From positions 62,001 to 126,000 of the forward strand of contig NZ_JAUSSK010000002.1 in the NCBI RefSeq assembly GCF_030812295.1: a stretch of DNA of 64,000 nt. The letters are read 5' to 3'. The notes under the pieces are model-generated. The model saw only the letters and a list, made by a program, of their open reading frames with translations, ran no database searches and had not been told where the DNA came from. The position numbers and the translations under genes are program-made. The first letter of the stretch is position 1, and every line of letters begins with the position of its first letter. Source of the stretch: Luteibacter jiangsuensis (GTDB lineage: Bacteria; Pseudomonadota; Gammaproteobacteria; Xanthomonadales; Rhodanobacteraceae). Shown here in pieces: positions 1 to 9,600 of the stretch.

Positions 1-440
1 ACCGCCTGCCCATCACCGTCGAAGAACTGCAGGCTTTCCCGTTCGCGCCCATGCGACGAATCGCGAACGGCGAATCCATATCGCCAATGCCGGAGGAACA
101 GCCGAAGATCGATGTCTTCGTCGAGCACGATACCCATCGTGCCACCGATGTCGATATGGTCGTAACGCCCTTTCTTTTCGTGCACGCAATACTCGTTGCG
201 AGTCAACGCCATGACCCGCCCGAGTGCGGGTAATTCACGGATCAGCCGTGGCCAGTCGCCTTCCAGGCGCGTGACGCCTTCGCCGACGCGGCCGGCGATG
301 AGCTCGCCTTCGCTCACACCGAGCCGGCGTGCGGCATCGCGTGCGCGTAACCCCGGTTCTGCCTGGCGCAGGCGGTGCCAGTCGACAATCAGCGTGGGTA
401 TGTCCGGGTGTGGGGACGCGGCGGTCTCGATATCTTGCAT
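1..440 (-). CDS. hmuS: HemS/HmuS-type haem-degrading/haem-transport factor, N-terminal part
   Basis: Reading leftwards from an ATG at 440, 146 codons are open and run off the window edge, so only the N-terminal part is present (the family is usually about 340–350 aa). An early segment reads like a small helical domain (DAARRLGVSEGEL). It is followed by LTRNEYCVHEKKGRY, which matches the LTRN…HEkhG signature of cytoplasmic HemS/HmuS/ChuS proteins as I recall it. These proteins bind haem after import and deliver or degrade it. The gene starts 10 bases after the receptor gene stops, so both probably share the Fur-controlled transcript. Assignment is from motif and context; the distal half is not visible. 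Confidence 0.85.
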   Translation of the reverse strand, partial: MQDIETAASPHPDIPTLIVDWHRLRQAEPGLRARDAARRLGVSEGELIAGRVGEGVTRLEGDWPRLIRELPALGRVMALTRNEYCVHEKKGRYDHIDIGGTMGIVLDEDIDLRLFLRHWRYGFAVRDSSHGRERESLQFFDGDGQA

Positions 441-450
441 GGGCGTATCC

Positions 451-2757
451 TCAGAAGGTGTAGCGGGCGGATGCCGCGACGGCGCGGCCGGGCATGGTCA
501 GCCGATCGATCTGCGCATTGCGCACCTGCGCATCGTCCACGCCGCCGCCATCGGTACTGCCCACGTTGGCCAGCACCCCGCCATGCAGCGAGCCCCAGTC
601 CCAGTACTTGCGATCGGTGAGGTTGGTGAATCCGGCGCTGAACTCCAGGGCCTTGGTCGGCTTCCAGTGCGCATACAGGTCCAGCGTGGCGTAGCCCGGT
701 GCCTGGAAAGCGGTGGAGCTGTCGAGGCGCGACTTGCGCCGCACGCCCTTGCCGATGAGTTCGACGCCCCAGCTTCTGGCATCGTACGAGATGCCAAGCA
801 CCGCGGTTAGCGGATCCACGCTGTTGAGTGGCGACCACCCCGAGGCACCGTAGACTTGCTTGTCGCCCTTGGCCGCGGCCAGGTTGCCTTCGATGCGCCA
901 GCCTTGCAGCGCATCGCTCAAGGCACCCAGGGTCAGCCCGGCGGAGGCCTCGACGCCCTTGATCGTCGCCTTGGGGAAGTTCACCGCCTGCATCACGATG
1001 AGCAGATTCTGGTTGAGCGCCCATTGCGGCCACTGGCCACGATCGAGGGTATAGCCACCGAAGATGAAATCGCGGTACCGGTTGTAGTAGGCGCTGGCGC
1101 TGAAGTATCCAAGCTCCCCGTTGCCGCGCACGCCGATCTCGACGCCCTTGCTCGTTTCCGGCTTGAGCGATGGATTGGGCACGATGCCGTACAGCCGCGG
1201 CGTCCCCCACGCCACCGCCAGTTCGTTGTACAGCGGCGGGCGAAATCCCTGTGCGTACTGCGCGTAGACCTCGACGGCATCGTTCATCGCATAGGTCACG
1301 CCGAACTTCGGCGAGAACCGGCTACCACGCACCTCGCCCAGGCCGCTCTGCACGAACGAGCCGTCGAAATACGGGTCGTCGCGATCCGGTTTGAACGCGT
1401 AGCGATCCCAACGCACGCCGGGAACGATACGCAAGCGGCCATCGAGCAAGACGATCTCGTCCTGGGCGAAGACAGCGTAGCGGTCGGTGTCGTTGCGCGG
1501 GAAGAAACGCAGCGGATAGCTCTCGGGCATGTACGGCGCGCTACTGGAGACGATGCCCGTGCGCACGTCGCGACCTTCGCCACCGAGCTGGCCTGTCGGC
1601 GTGGTACGCGACGCTTCGACGCCGTAGGCGATGCGCTGCTGGACGCTGTCGTCCACCGTCTTGTACAGGGTCAGTTTGCCGCCGAAGAGGCGCTCGTCCA
1701 GATCGCTCAGGTAGAGGCGGTCATAGGTGGCGCCTCGCGACGGGACATTGGCCAGCGTGCGCGTGCTCGATTCGGTCTCGGACTTCTGCCACCAGGCATC
1801 CCATTCCAGGCGGTCGGCGATTCCCAGGTCGATGTTCGCGTAGCGCTGTCCGACCGACAGGCGCGTCCGCGTGGCGCGGTCTTGCGCGATGTCACTCGAC
1901 AGCCGCGTGGTACCGGCCTGGCCGAGTGCACTCAGGACGTTGGTATCCACGTCGTTGCGGTACAGGTCGGCGGTCACTCGATCTTCCCGCCCCGATGACG
2001 CGACATGAACGTACTTCGCCAATACGCTGGTCGTGTCCTGGGTAAGCGGATCGGGACGTGTGCGCAGGTAATCGGCGCTATCGACGTCTCCCTTGTTGTC
2101 CGGTGCGTGGGCTTCGCGGTGATTGGCCACGAATACGATGCCGTTCGTGGGCGTGCCGCCCGCGAGGGTCAGGGAGGTACCGAGTGAGCGATCGGCGCTG
2201 CCATAGCGCTCCTTCACCGACACGTAGACATCCCTGCCGTTGCGCAGGTAATCGGCGGGATCCTTGGTGACGTAGCGCACCGTGCCGCCCAATGCATCGG
2301 AAGGATCGAGCGCCGAGGCGGGGCCCCGGACGATCTCCACGCTTTTCAGCGTGTCCGGGTCCACGAAGCTGCGACCGGCGCGCATGCCCGTCGTGGAGAA
2401 ACCGAATGAACTCGAGGCGGCCACGCCGTCGGTGAGGATGGCGACGCGATTCCCGTCGAGGCCACGGATGTTGAAGCTATCCAGCCCCCAACGTCCCGCG
2501 GTACCCACGGCCGATACGCCCGGCTCGTACTTCACCAGGTCGCGTATGTCGACGACGAGGTGACGGTCCATCTTTTGCCGGTCGATCACCGACACCGTCG
2601 CTGGCACGTCGAAACGAAATGCCGAGCCGATCGCCGTGACGGTGATGCGCGGCAGGTCGTCGACACCGTCGCGCGCGGGAGCGTCCGCGGCATGAACGCC
2701 GGCGGCGCAAAGGAGTACCGCGCCAATCGGCGCGGCGAGGGCATTCTTTCGCAGCAC
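451..2757 (-). CDS. hmuR: TonB-dependent haem/haemoglobin outer-membrane receptor
   Basis: A 768-aa outer-membrane receptor that would import haem or haem-protein iron with TonB energy. The first 23 residues form a signal peptide ending VHA-A. A TonB-box-like ITVTAIGS follows near residue 35, then a plug domain (DIRDLVKYEPGVS, NIRGLDGNRVAILTDG). The beta-barrel carries the haem-receptor FRAP box (here FRPPLYNE) and NPNL box (here NPSLKPE), and the chain ends in aromatic YTF. I chose the GTG at 2757 because GAAGGAAA sits just upstream and the signal peptide then begins VLRKN. An upstream in-frame start at 2796 would add a polar extension. A Fur-like site lies in its promoter and hmuS follows directly. 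Confidence 0.93.
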   Translation of the reverse strand: MLRKNALAAPIGAVLLCAAGVHAADAPARDGVDDLPRITVTAIGSAFRFDVPATVSVIDRQKMDRHLVVDIRDLVKYEPGVSAVGTAGRWGLDSFNIRGLDGNRVAILTDGVAASSSFGFSTTGMRAGRSFVDPDTLKSVEIVRGPASALDPSDALGGTVRYVTKDPADYLRNGRDVYVSVKERYGSADRSLGTSLTLAGGTPTNGIVFVANHREAHAPDNKGDVDSADYLRTRPDPLTQDTTSVLAKYVHVASSGREDRVTADLYRNDVDTNVLSALGQAGTTRLSSDIAQDRATRTRLSVGQRYANIDLGIADRLEWDAWWQKSETESSTRTLANVPSRGATYDRLYLSDLDERLFGGKLTLYKTVDDSVQQRIAYGVEASRTTPTGQLGGEGRDVRTGIVSSSAPYMPESYPLRFFPRNDTDRYAVFAQDEIVLLDGRLRIVPGVRWDRYAFKPDRDDPYFDGSFVQSGLGEVRGSRFSPKFGVTYAMNDAVEVYAQYAQGFRPPLYNELAVAWGTPRLYGIVPNPSLKPETSKGVEIGVRGNGELGYFSASAYYNRYRDFIFGGYTLDRGQWPQWALNQNLLIVMQAVNFPKATIKGVEASAGLTLGALSDALQGWRIEGNLAAAKGDKQVYGASGWSPLNSVDPLTAVLGISYDARSWGVELIGKGVRRKSRLDSSTAFQAPGYATLDLYAHWKPTKALEFSAGFTNLTDRKYWDWGSLHGGVLANVGSTDGGGVDDAQVRNAQIDRLTMPGRAVAASARYTF

Positions 2758-2849
2758 GTGATGTTTCCTTCGCAGATGTCGTGCCTGGCGGCACAAATCG
2801 GGAGCTTGCGAAGGAGGTCGTGTGCCTCCGGCTGGCGGCCGGTCAGCGC

Positions 2850-2878
2850 ATCTTAATAAGAATGGTTCTTATTCACAA
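2850..2878 (-). promoter_or_regulatory. Fur-regulated promoter of the haem uptake operon
   Basis: On the minus strand TTGTGA (2878–2873) and TAAGAT (2855–2850) are separated by exactly 17 bases, a good sigma-70 promoter. The spacer is a perfect inverted repeat, AATAAGAA-TGG-TTCTTATT (2855–2873), close to the 19-bp Fur box known from pseudomonads and xanthomonads. Fur bound here would block RNA polymerase directly, so the receptor and hmuS should be repressed by iron. The transcript would have a leader of about 85 bases. Confidence 0.8.
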
Positions 2879-2894
2879 TAGTCCGCGACGGCAC

Positions 2895-3989
2895 TCACAC
2901 GTCGATACGCGCCGTGCTCTCCGGATCAAAGAAGTGCAGCCGCTCGGCCTGGAATCCCAGGGCCACGTCGTTGCCCGGCTGAATCGCCGTGTGCGGCGGT
3001 ACGCGTGCGACGAGTTCGTCATCGCCATGGCGCATGTTGAGGAACACCTCGTTGCCGACCGGCTCGACGACATCCACGTGCGCATGCAAGCGTTCCGCGA
3101 TTCCCGGGTGATCCGCCACCGTCAACAGGTCTTCGGGCCGTACGCCCACGATCACCGGCTTGTCGAGGTGCGCGGCCAGCAGCGGCGAATCGGCGCCCAG
3201 CGCGAACGAGCCCTCCTTCATTTCCAGGCGCAGGCCATCGGCGCGACGCAGCGTGCCGTGGAAGAGATTCATGGCGGGACTGCCGAGAAAACCGGCCACG
3301 AACAGGTTCGCCGGCTTGTTGTAGAGGTTCATCGGCGTGTCGAGCTGTTGGATCACGCCGCCATTCAGCACGACGATGCGCTGGCCGAGCGTCATCGCCT
3401 CGATCTGGTCATGGGTGACGTAGACCATCGTCGCGCCGAGGCGCCGGTGGATACGCGCGATCTCGACGCGCGTAGACAGGCGCAGCTTGGCGTCGAGGTT
3501 CGACAGCGGCTCGTCGAGCAGGAACACAGCGGGATCGCGAACCAGCGCCCGGCCCAGCGCCACTCGCTGCCTCTGGCCTCCGGAGAGGGCCGCGGGACGA
3601 TGTTCCAGGCGTTCGTCGAGCCCGAGCATGCTGGACGCGTCGGCCACGCGCCGGTCGATCTCCTCCTTCGGCGAACCCCTCAGGCGCAGGCCGAAGCCGA
3701 GGTTCTCGCGCACCGTCATATGCGGATACAGCGCATAGTTCTGGAAGACCATCGCGATATCGCGATCCTTCGGCGGGACGTCGTTCACCACGCGGTCGCC
3801 GATCGTCATGGTTCCTCCGGAGATCGATTCCAGGCCGGCGATCATCCGCAGCAGGGTCGTCTTGCCGCAGCCGGAGGGCCCGACGAGTACCAGCAGCTCG
3901 CCGTCGGCGATGTCGAAGCTCGCCTCCTTCAGGGCCACGTGCCCGTTCGGATATACCTTGCGCACCTTGTCGAGGCGAACCGCTGCCAT
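2895..3989 (-). CDS. Sugar ABC transporter ATP-binding protein, MalK/UgpC type
   Basis: A 364-aa ATPase of the CUT1 carbohydrate-importer class. Walker A is GPSGCGKT (residues 37–44), the Q-loop VFQNYALYP, the signature LSGGQRQRVALGRAL, Walker B VFLLDEPLSNLD and the switch histidine THDQ. A C-terminal regulatory/TOBE region of about 120 residues follows, as in MalK, UgpC and MsmK. The start is the ATG at 3989, with GGGAGAG upstream; a GTG sits one codon earlier. No permease or binding protein lies nearby, so it may be a shared ATPase serving distant importers, like MsiK. It is divergent from glk across a LacI-type operator, which supports a sugar role. Confidence 0.92.
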   Translation of the reverse strand: MAAVRLDKVRKVYPNGHVALKEASFDIADGELLVLVGPSGCGKTTLLRMIAGLESISGGTMTIGDRVVNDVPPKDRDIAMVFQNYALYPHMTVRENLGFGLRLRGSPKEEIDRRVADASSMLGLDERLEHRPAALSGGQRQRVALGRALVRDPAVFLLDEPLSNLDAKLRLSTRVEIARIHRRLGATMVYVTHDQIEAMTLGQRIVVLNGGVIQQLDTPMNLYNKPANLFVAGFLGSPAMNLFHGTLRRADGLRLEMKEGSFALGADSPLLAAHLDKPVIVGVRPEDLLTVADHPGIAERLHAHVDVVEPVGNEVFLNMRHGDDELVARVPPHTAIQPGNDVALGFQAERLHFFDPESTARIDV

Positions 3990-4065
3990 CACTCACTCTC
4001 CCGTTGGGTTCCGGCCTGTCGGGCGATGCCTGACATGGATCCGGACAATGCGGTATTCTGCCGAC

Positions 4066-4077
4066 GTAATCGTTTAC
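4066..4077. promoter_or_regulatory. LacI-family-type operator between ABC ATPase and glk
   Basis: GTAATCGTTTAC has GTAA/TTAC arms around a central CG, the usual form of LacI-family operators. It lies 76 bases before the ABC ATPase start and 136 before glk. On the minus strand it falls between a possible −35 (TTGATG) and a weak −10 (CAGAAT), so it would suit repression of the ATPase gene. The symmetry is imperfect at the two bases flanking the central CG. Confidence 0.5.
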
Positions 4078-4213
4078 ATCAAAGTGTCGGTTTTCACCGT
4101 CGCGTGTCGGAATCCCCGGGCCTCGTGAAGAGCCGCAGGATATCCCCTCACTAGACGCCAGCCCCCGCGCGAGGCACCCTTGCGTGCTTCCGTGACACGA
4201 CAGGTTTTACAAC

Positions 4214-5254
4214 ATGGCCAACGTTAGCGCCCCGGCGCCGACCCTGCTCGCCGACCTCGGCGGCACCAACGTGCGCTTCGGCATCGCGCATCCGGATGAA
4301 GATCAACCACTTATCCAGGAAAGCATCCGGCGTTACCACGTAAAGGACTACGCTTCCCTGGGCGATGCGGCCAAGCAGTACTTCAAGGAAACCGGCCATG
4401 AGGCGCAACGCGCCATCATCGCCGCCGCCGGCCGTATCGATAACGGCGAGACGGTGAAGGTCACCAACAATCCCTGGGCCATTTCAGCGAAAAACCTCAC
4501 CAAGGAACTGGACCTGGAATGGGTCCACCTGGTGAACGATTTCGCCGCCCAGTCGATGGCGGTGATGCTGATGACCGACAAGGAAGACGCCAGCGGCCAC
4601 CGCGACCTGGTCCAGGTAGGCAAGTCGGCCATCCCGAAGATCGGCAGCAAGGAAGAACAAACCTTCGTCGTCGTCGGACCGGGCACCGGCCTGGGTGTCG
4701 GCGGCCTGCTGATCCGTGGCGACAAGGTGAGCGTGCTGCAGACCGAAGGCGGCCACGCCGGCTTCGCCGCGCACAGCGCGGAGGACATCGAGATCCTGAA
4801 GGTACTCAACCTGCGCTATGGCCGCGTCTCCAACGAACGCCTGATCAGCGGCGCCGGCCTCGTGAACCTCTACACCGCCATCTGCGAGATCTCCGGCCAG
4901 AAGCCGGATGAAACCATCACGCCGGAAGAAATCACCCGCCGCGCCACGGACGAAAGCTGCGTGATGTGCGGTCGTGCCGTGGAGACCTTCGCGGGCATCT
5001 TCGGTAGCGTCGCCGGCGACCTCGTGCTCACGCTGGGCGCATGGGACGGTGTGTACCTCACCGGCGGCATGACTCCTATCCTCCTGCCGTGGATCCAGAA
5101 GGGCAACTTCCGCGAGCGCTTCGAGGCCAAGGGCCGTTTCCGCGACACCATGGAAACCGTACCCACCCAGGCGATCATGAACCCGGAACCGGGCCTCATC
5201 GGCGGCACCGCGCTGGCTATCGTCGAGGCTGGCGGCACGCCGCTGCGTCGTTGA
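4214..5254 (+). CDS. glk: Glucokinase
   Basis: A 346-aa cytoplasmic kinase phosphorylating glucose to glucose-6-phosphate with ATP. The N-terminal ATP-binding segment reads LLADLGGTNVRFG (residues 11–23) and the adenosine/phosphate loop reads GPGTGLGVGG. TEGGHAGFA and the C-terminal LTGGM further fit the Glk family (PF02685) rather than ROK kinases, whose CXCGXXGC zinc motif is absent. It is monocistronic, followed by a strong terminator, and divergent from a sugar-ABC ATPase. Confidence 0.96.
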   Translation: MANVSAPAPTLLADLGGTNVRFGIAHPDEDQPLIQESIRRYHVKDYASLGDAAKQYFKETGHEAQRAIIAAAGRIDNGETVKVTNNPWAISAKNLTKELDLEWVHLVNDFAAQSMAVMLMTDKEDASGHRDLVQVGKSAIPKIGSKEEQTFVVVGPGTGLGVGGLLIRGDKVSVLQTEGGHAGFAAHSAEDIEILKVLNLRYGRVSNERLISGAGLVNLYTAICEISGQKPDETITPEEITRRATDESCVMCGRAVETFAGIFGSVAGDLVLTLGAWDGVYLTGGMTPILLPWIQKGNFRERFEAKGRFRDTMETVPTQAIMNPEPGLIGGTALAIVEAGGTPLRR

Positions 5255-5271
5255 GCGTGCTAGTTTCAGAC

Positions 5272-5303
5272 GCCGGGCCCGATACATCGGGCCCGGCTTT
5301 TTT
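5272..5303 (+). terminator. Rho-independent terminator of glk
   Basis: GCCGGGCCCGAT and ATCGGGCCCGGC form a 12-bp GC-rich stem with a 2-base loop, followed by six T. It starts 17 bases after the glk stop. It also separates glk from the convergent secreted-protein gene. Confidence 0.95.
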
Positions 5304-5314
5304 ATGGACGTCTA

Positions 5315-6439
5315 TCAGAGCATGGACCCGGCCCAAGGCGGGGGAAACGCATCTGGCTTGAACGTCACGCTCGACACGCATTTCGGATTCGCATAGGCGA
5401 AACCGAAACCGATCTCTCCCCATGGCCCGAATGCCGACCACGCGCCTTCGTCGTCAGGCATCGCGGTTGTCGGCGAGTCGGTCATGATGGCCGCAGGGTA
5501 GCGGGCCCGCACCATGTCCAGACTGATGCATTGTCCGACGATGTCCATCGTAGCCAGGACCACCCGCGACTTATCGGCGTACTTCAGCCGCAATTCGGAC
5601 TTTATGATGTCTATGCCATCGACGAACGGTGCAGAACCCGAATGATAGCCGCCGGGGCTTCGATCGATGAATATAGAACGCTCACCGCCGGGCCATGCAT
5701 TACGTAGATCGTCGACGGTCCCGCCCGCCTGGTTGGCAAGCGCGGCAACCCGTTCGAAGAATGAATCGGCATGGACCTGCTGCGTCGACACCGACGGCGC
5801 CATAACGTGCGAGTCGTACCAGTCGCCGTAGTAGTCCAGATAGTTCTTCCCCGACACTGACTCGACATTTTTCTCGCAGAACGCGTATCCGAAGTCTCCA
5901 TAGACGACTGGCGGACGGGCCGCCATGGACTCGTACCATTGGGTGAAATAAGGCACATCCGCGGACACGACTCCGACATCTACGCCGGCGCATTGCTTTA
6001 TTCCCTGCCGTGCGACGATGTTCCTTCCAAGAGCGAATCCTTCATCGATGCAACGGGTTCGGATATAGGCTTCGCGAGACGAGAGGTCTTCGCCGAAATA
6101 ACTGGTCGCGTGACCAACTTCATGCGAGAGATGGGACGTGCTGTAGGGCTGCGATTGCCCATCGACGATGGTGATGGTCTTTCGAATTTTATCGGTCGCC
6201 GACGAGCTTCCATACGAAATAATCCAGCCTTCCCTTTTCACCTGTGCCAGTCGCCATTGAAGTGCATAGGCACTATGGGCCAGATCATCAACACTGGTTC
6301 CCAGCCCTGTTTCAACAAGCGCTGGCGGTACTGGAAATTCACTCGTGCAGGTTTCCCCGATTTTCACCTGGGCCCCAGCGGCGGAAGAAAGCCCCAGAAG
6401 AAGAACACCCAGGAAGGTATTCGCTTTACCGCGATTCAT
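5315..6439 (-). CDS. Secreted putative zinc metallopeptidase (HExxH), family unknown
   Basis: A 374-aa protein with an N-terminal signal peptide (hydrophobic FLGVLLLGLSS, then AAGA-Q). HEVGH occupies residues 106–110, and a glutamate in IDEGFA lies 27 residues after the first histidine. This HExxH…E spacing is what gluzincin metallopeptidases use to bind zinc. Several cysteines in the mature part suggest export to an oxidising compartment. I do not recognise the family, and substrate and role are unknown. The start at 6439 is chosen because GGAGAC precedes it and the signal peptide begins there; upstream in-frame starts exist. The gene is single and convergent with glk. Base composition is somewhat more AT-rich than the neighbours, possibly indicating transfer. 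Confidence 0.8.
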   Translation of the reverse strand: MNRGKANTFLGVLLLGLSSAAGAQVKIGETCTSEFPVPPALVETGLGTSVDDLAHSAYALQWRLAQVKREGWIISYGSSSATDKIRKTITIVDGQSQPYSTSHLSHEVGHATSYFGEDLSSREAYIRTRCIDEGFALGRNIVARQGIKQCAGVDVGVVSADVPYFTQWYESMAARPPVVYGDFGYAFCEKNVESVSGKNYLDYYGDWYDSHVMAPSVSTQQVHADSFFERVAALANQAGGTVDDLRNAWPGGERSIFIDRSPGGYHSGSAPFVDGIDIIKSELRLKYADKSRVVLATMDIVGQCISLDMVRARYPAAIMTDSPTTAMPDDEGAWSAFGPWGEIGFGFAYANPKCVSSVTFKPDAFPPPWAGSML

Positions 6440-6611
6440 TCGCAAATCAGTCTCCATAACCAAGACAAACGGAAGCGTCGCGGTATTTCGCGCGACATGC
6501 ATTTGCACGGCAGAAATCGACGCGTGCGCAGCTATCTTTTCAGCTGCGCAACCGTAATGTTTGAGAATCCAGCCCAGTTGACTGAAACGTGACCCAGTTC
6601 ACGCTAATGAA

Positions 6612-9600
6612 TCAGGCTGACGGCGCCAGCAGTGCGTCCAGGTCGTTTTCGTCGAAGCTGAGGCGTTCGCGACTGCCGCCGCCCTCGAGCACGGCATCGG
6701 CCAGTTCGGCCTTGCGCGCTTTCAATTCTTCGATGCGCTCTTCCACTGTACCGGCCGTGATCAACCGGTACACGAACACGGGCTTGTCCTGGCCGATGCG
6801 GTGCGCGCGATCGCTCGCCTGCGCCTCGGCCGCGGGATTCCACCACGGGTCGTAATGGATGACCGTGTCGGCGCTGGTCAGGTTGAGGCCGACACCGCCC
6901 GCCTTCAGCGAAAGCAGGAACAGGGGTACTTCACCGTTCTGGAAACGCTGCACGGGTTCGGCGCGGTCGCGCGTTTCGCCGGTGAGCGTGACGTAGCTGA
7001 TCCGGCGGCGATCGAGTTCGCCGGCGATCAACTTGAGCATCTCGGTGAACTGACTGAATAGCAGCACGCGGCGGCCTTCCGCGAGCAGCGCCGGAAGCAT
7101 GTCCATCAGGAGTTCGAACTTCGCCGAGTCGCGCACGCCGCGCGCGGCTTCCAGTTTCACCAATCGCGGATCGCAACATACCTGGCGCAACTTGAGCAGG
7201 GCATCGAGCACGACGATGCCGCTATGCGCGATGCCGCGTTGCGCGATCACCTCGCGCAGTTCTTCCGCCAGGGAGAGGCGCAGGCTCTCGTAGAGATCGC
7301 GCTGCTTCGGCTCCATCACCACGCGGCGCGTGATCTCTGTCTTCGCCGGCAATTCGGATGCGACTTGCGCCTTCGTCCGGCGCAGGATGAACGGCGCGAT
7401 GCGGCGGTTGAGCCGCTCCTGGCATTCGATGTCCTGATGCTTCTCGATCGGCAGGCGATAGTGCCGACGGAAGGCGCCTTCGTCGCCCAACAGCCCCGGC
7501 ACGGCAAGGTCGACCTGAGACCATAACTCACCCAGGTGGTTTTCCAGCGGCGTGCCGGTGAGGCACAGACAACGGGGCACCTTCAGTGTCAGCAGCGCGC
7601 GACGTGCCTGCGTGCGTGGATTCTTCACCTGCTGGGCCTCGTCGAGCACGACGAGCGAGAACGCCTGCTTCTTCAGCGTCTCGACGTCGCGTGGCAGCAG
7701 CGCATACGTGGTGAGGATCACGTCATGCTCGGCGATGCGCGTGAAGGTCTCGGCGCGTTGTGGACCATGCAGGGCCAGGAGCGTGAGTTCCGGCGCGAAA
7801 CGCGCGACCTCGGATATCCAGTTGGGAACGAGGCTGGTCGGCACCACCACCAGGGCGGGCGAAGTGAGCCCACCGCTTTCCTTGAGCGCCAGCAGGTGGG
7901 TGATGAGTTGCAGGGTCTTGCCCAAGCCCATGTCGTCGGCGAGCACCCCCCCGGTACCGGCTTCGGCAAGCGCATTCATCCAGCGCAGGCCGTCGCGCTG
8001 GTAAGGCCGAAGCTCGGCGCGCAGGCTGGCTGGCACGACGTCGCTGGCGCGTTCGGCCGCTTCGCGCAGGCGCTTGGTGAAGCCACGCAGACGTTCGGGT
8101 GCCTCGAACGAGCCACCACTGGGTAGCGCTTGCGCCAGTTCTTCAAGACGACCCGCCTGCACGCGCGGCAAGTGCAGTTGCTGGCGAGGCTTCTCGAGAT
8201 ATTCGGCAAGCGGGGCAAGCAAGCCACGCAGTTCTTTCAGGCGAACCGGCACGCGACGACGCTCGTCCACCGGCGCATACCAGACCGAATCCTCGGCTTC
8301 ACCCGGCGATGGACTCAGACTGAGCTGATGCTCGGCCAGGGCTTGCGCCACGGCAGGCAACAGGTTCACTCGCTTGCCTTCGATCTCGATGCCGATCTCG
8401 AGGTCGAAGGCACGGTCGGCGTCGTCCTCGTGCGCCTGGCCATACCAGCGCACGGGTCCTTCGAGCACTTCGAACGGGAAGCTCGGGGCGTACTCGAGGA
8501 CGAAGCCGTCGGCCTCGAGCTTGGGCCGCAATGCCAGCCAGCGGGCGGGCGTATTCACTTCCAGCGCACCCGCGTAACCCTTGCCCGGGAAGAGCCAGGC
8601 GTCTTCCGGCAAGGTATCGGCCATGTCCCAGGGCAATCCCTCGGTATCCACCGCTGGATTGAGGCCGGCGTTCTCGAGGTTTTCCATGGAGGCCAGTTCC
8701 TCCGCACGACGACGGCTGATTTCCAGCAGGGTGCCGTTGCGCACGCGCCGGACCAGCGGTTCGCCACCTCGCCCCGGCAGGCGCTCGCCCGCATAGTCGA
8801 AGGCGAGCCGCCCGTAGGCCAGCGGCGGCGTACCGGCCGCCAGTCGCGCATGGCGCGTCAGGGCGTGCAAGACCAGCACGGGACGCGGCGAGACCTCCGC
8901 GCGTCGCATTTCGCCGAAGATCTGCGGCTCGGGCACGCGCGGGCCCATGCGCGTCGATTCCATCTCCGCTCTAAACGCCGCGGTGTGTTCCGGCGGCAAG
9001 GGCGGCAGGTCGAGCCATGAGGTTTCCGCGGGTTCACTCTCGAGCAGCCCCACCTCGGCATGCTCCGCATCGAGGAACCAGAGCGAGCCCACGCGGAACA
9101 GGCGTTGGCTGGAGGGAACATCGGGAAGCAGCTTCTGGCTACCGTCCTTTTCCAGGTTCCAGCGCCAGCGCAGCGCCTGGGGCTTGCCCCGTGACAGCTG
9201 CAATCCGGCCACGCCGCCAAAAAAGCAGGGCGCGGTGTCGAGCACCTCGGCCAGCAGCTGGTCGCCGAGCGCGCCGGTGAACCGGGCGTAGCTACGGCTC
9301 TTGCGCAAGGTTTGCGGCAAGCCCAGCAGGGTCGCGGCGAGGCGCTTCTCGTTCACTGTCAATGACGTGTCGGACAGATGGCGGCTGTCCAGCGGCAAGG
9401 GCCGCGAGTAACGGCCGTCCGCACTTACCGTGAGAAGGACGGGCGCGACATCCAGATGAGCCGCTGGCTCGTGGTCGTCGTTGACGCCTTCGAGGAAGAA
9501 GCCAAGCACCATGCGATCGGCGGGTGCATCGATGACGGCCTCGTCGAGTGCGCGCCGCCATGCCTGCGGAAGCGATCCCGCCGTGTCGTCCCGCCTGCGC

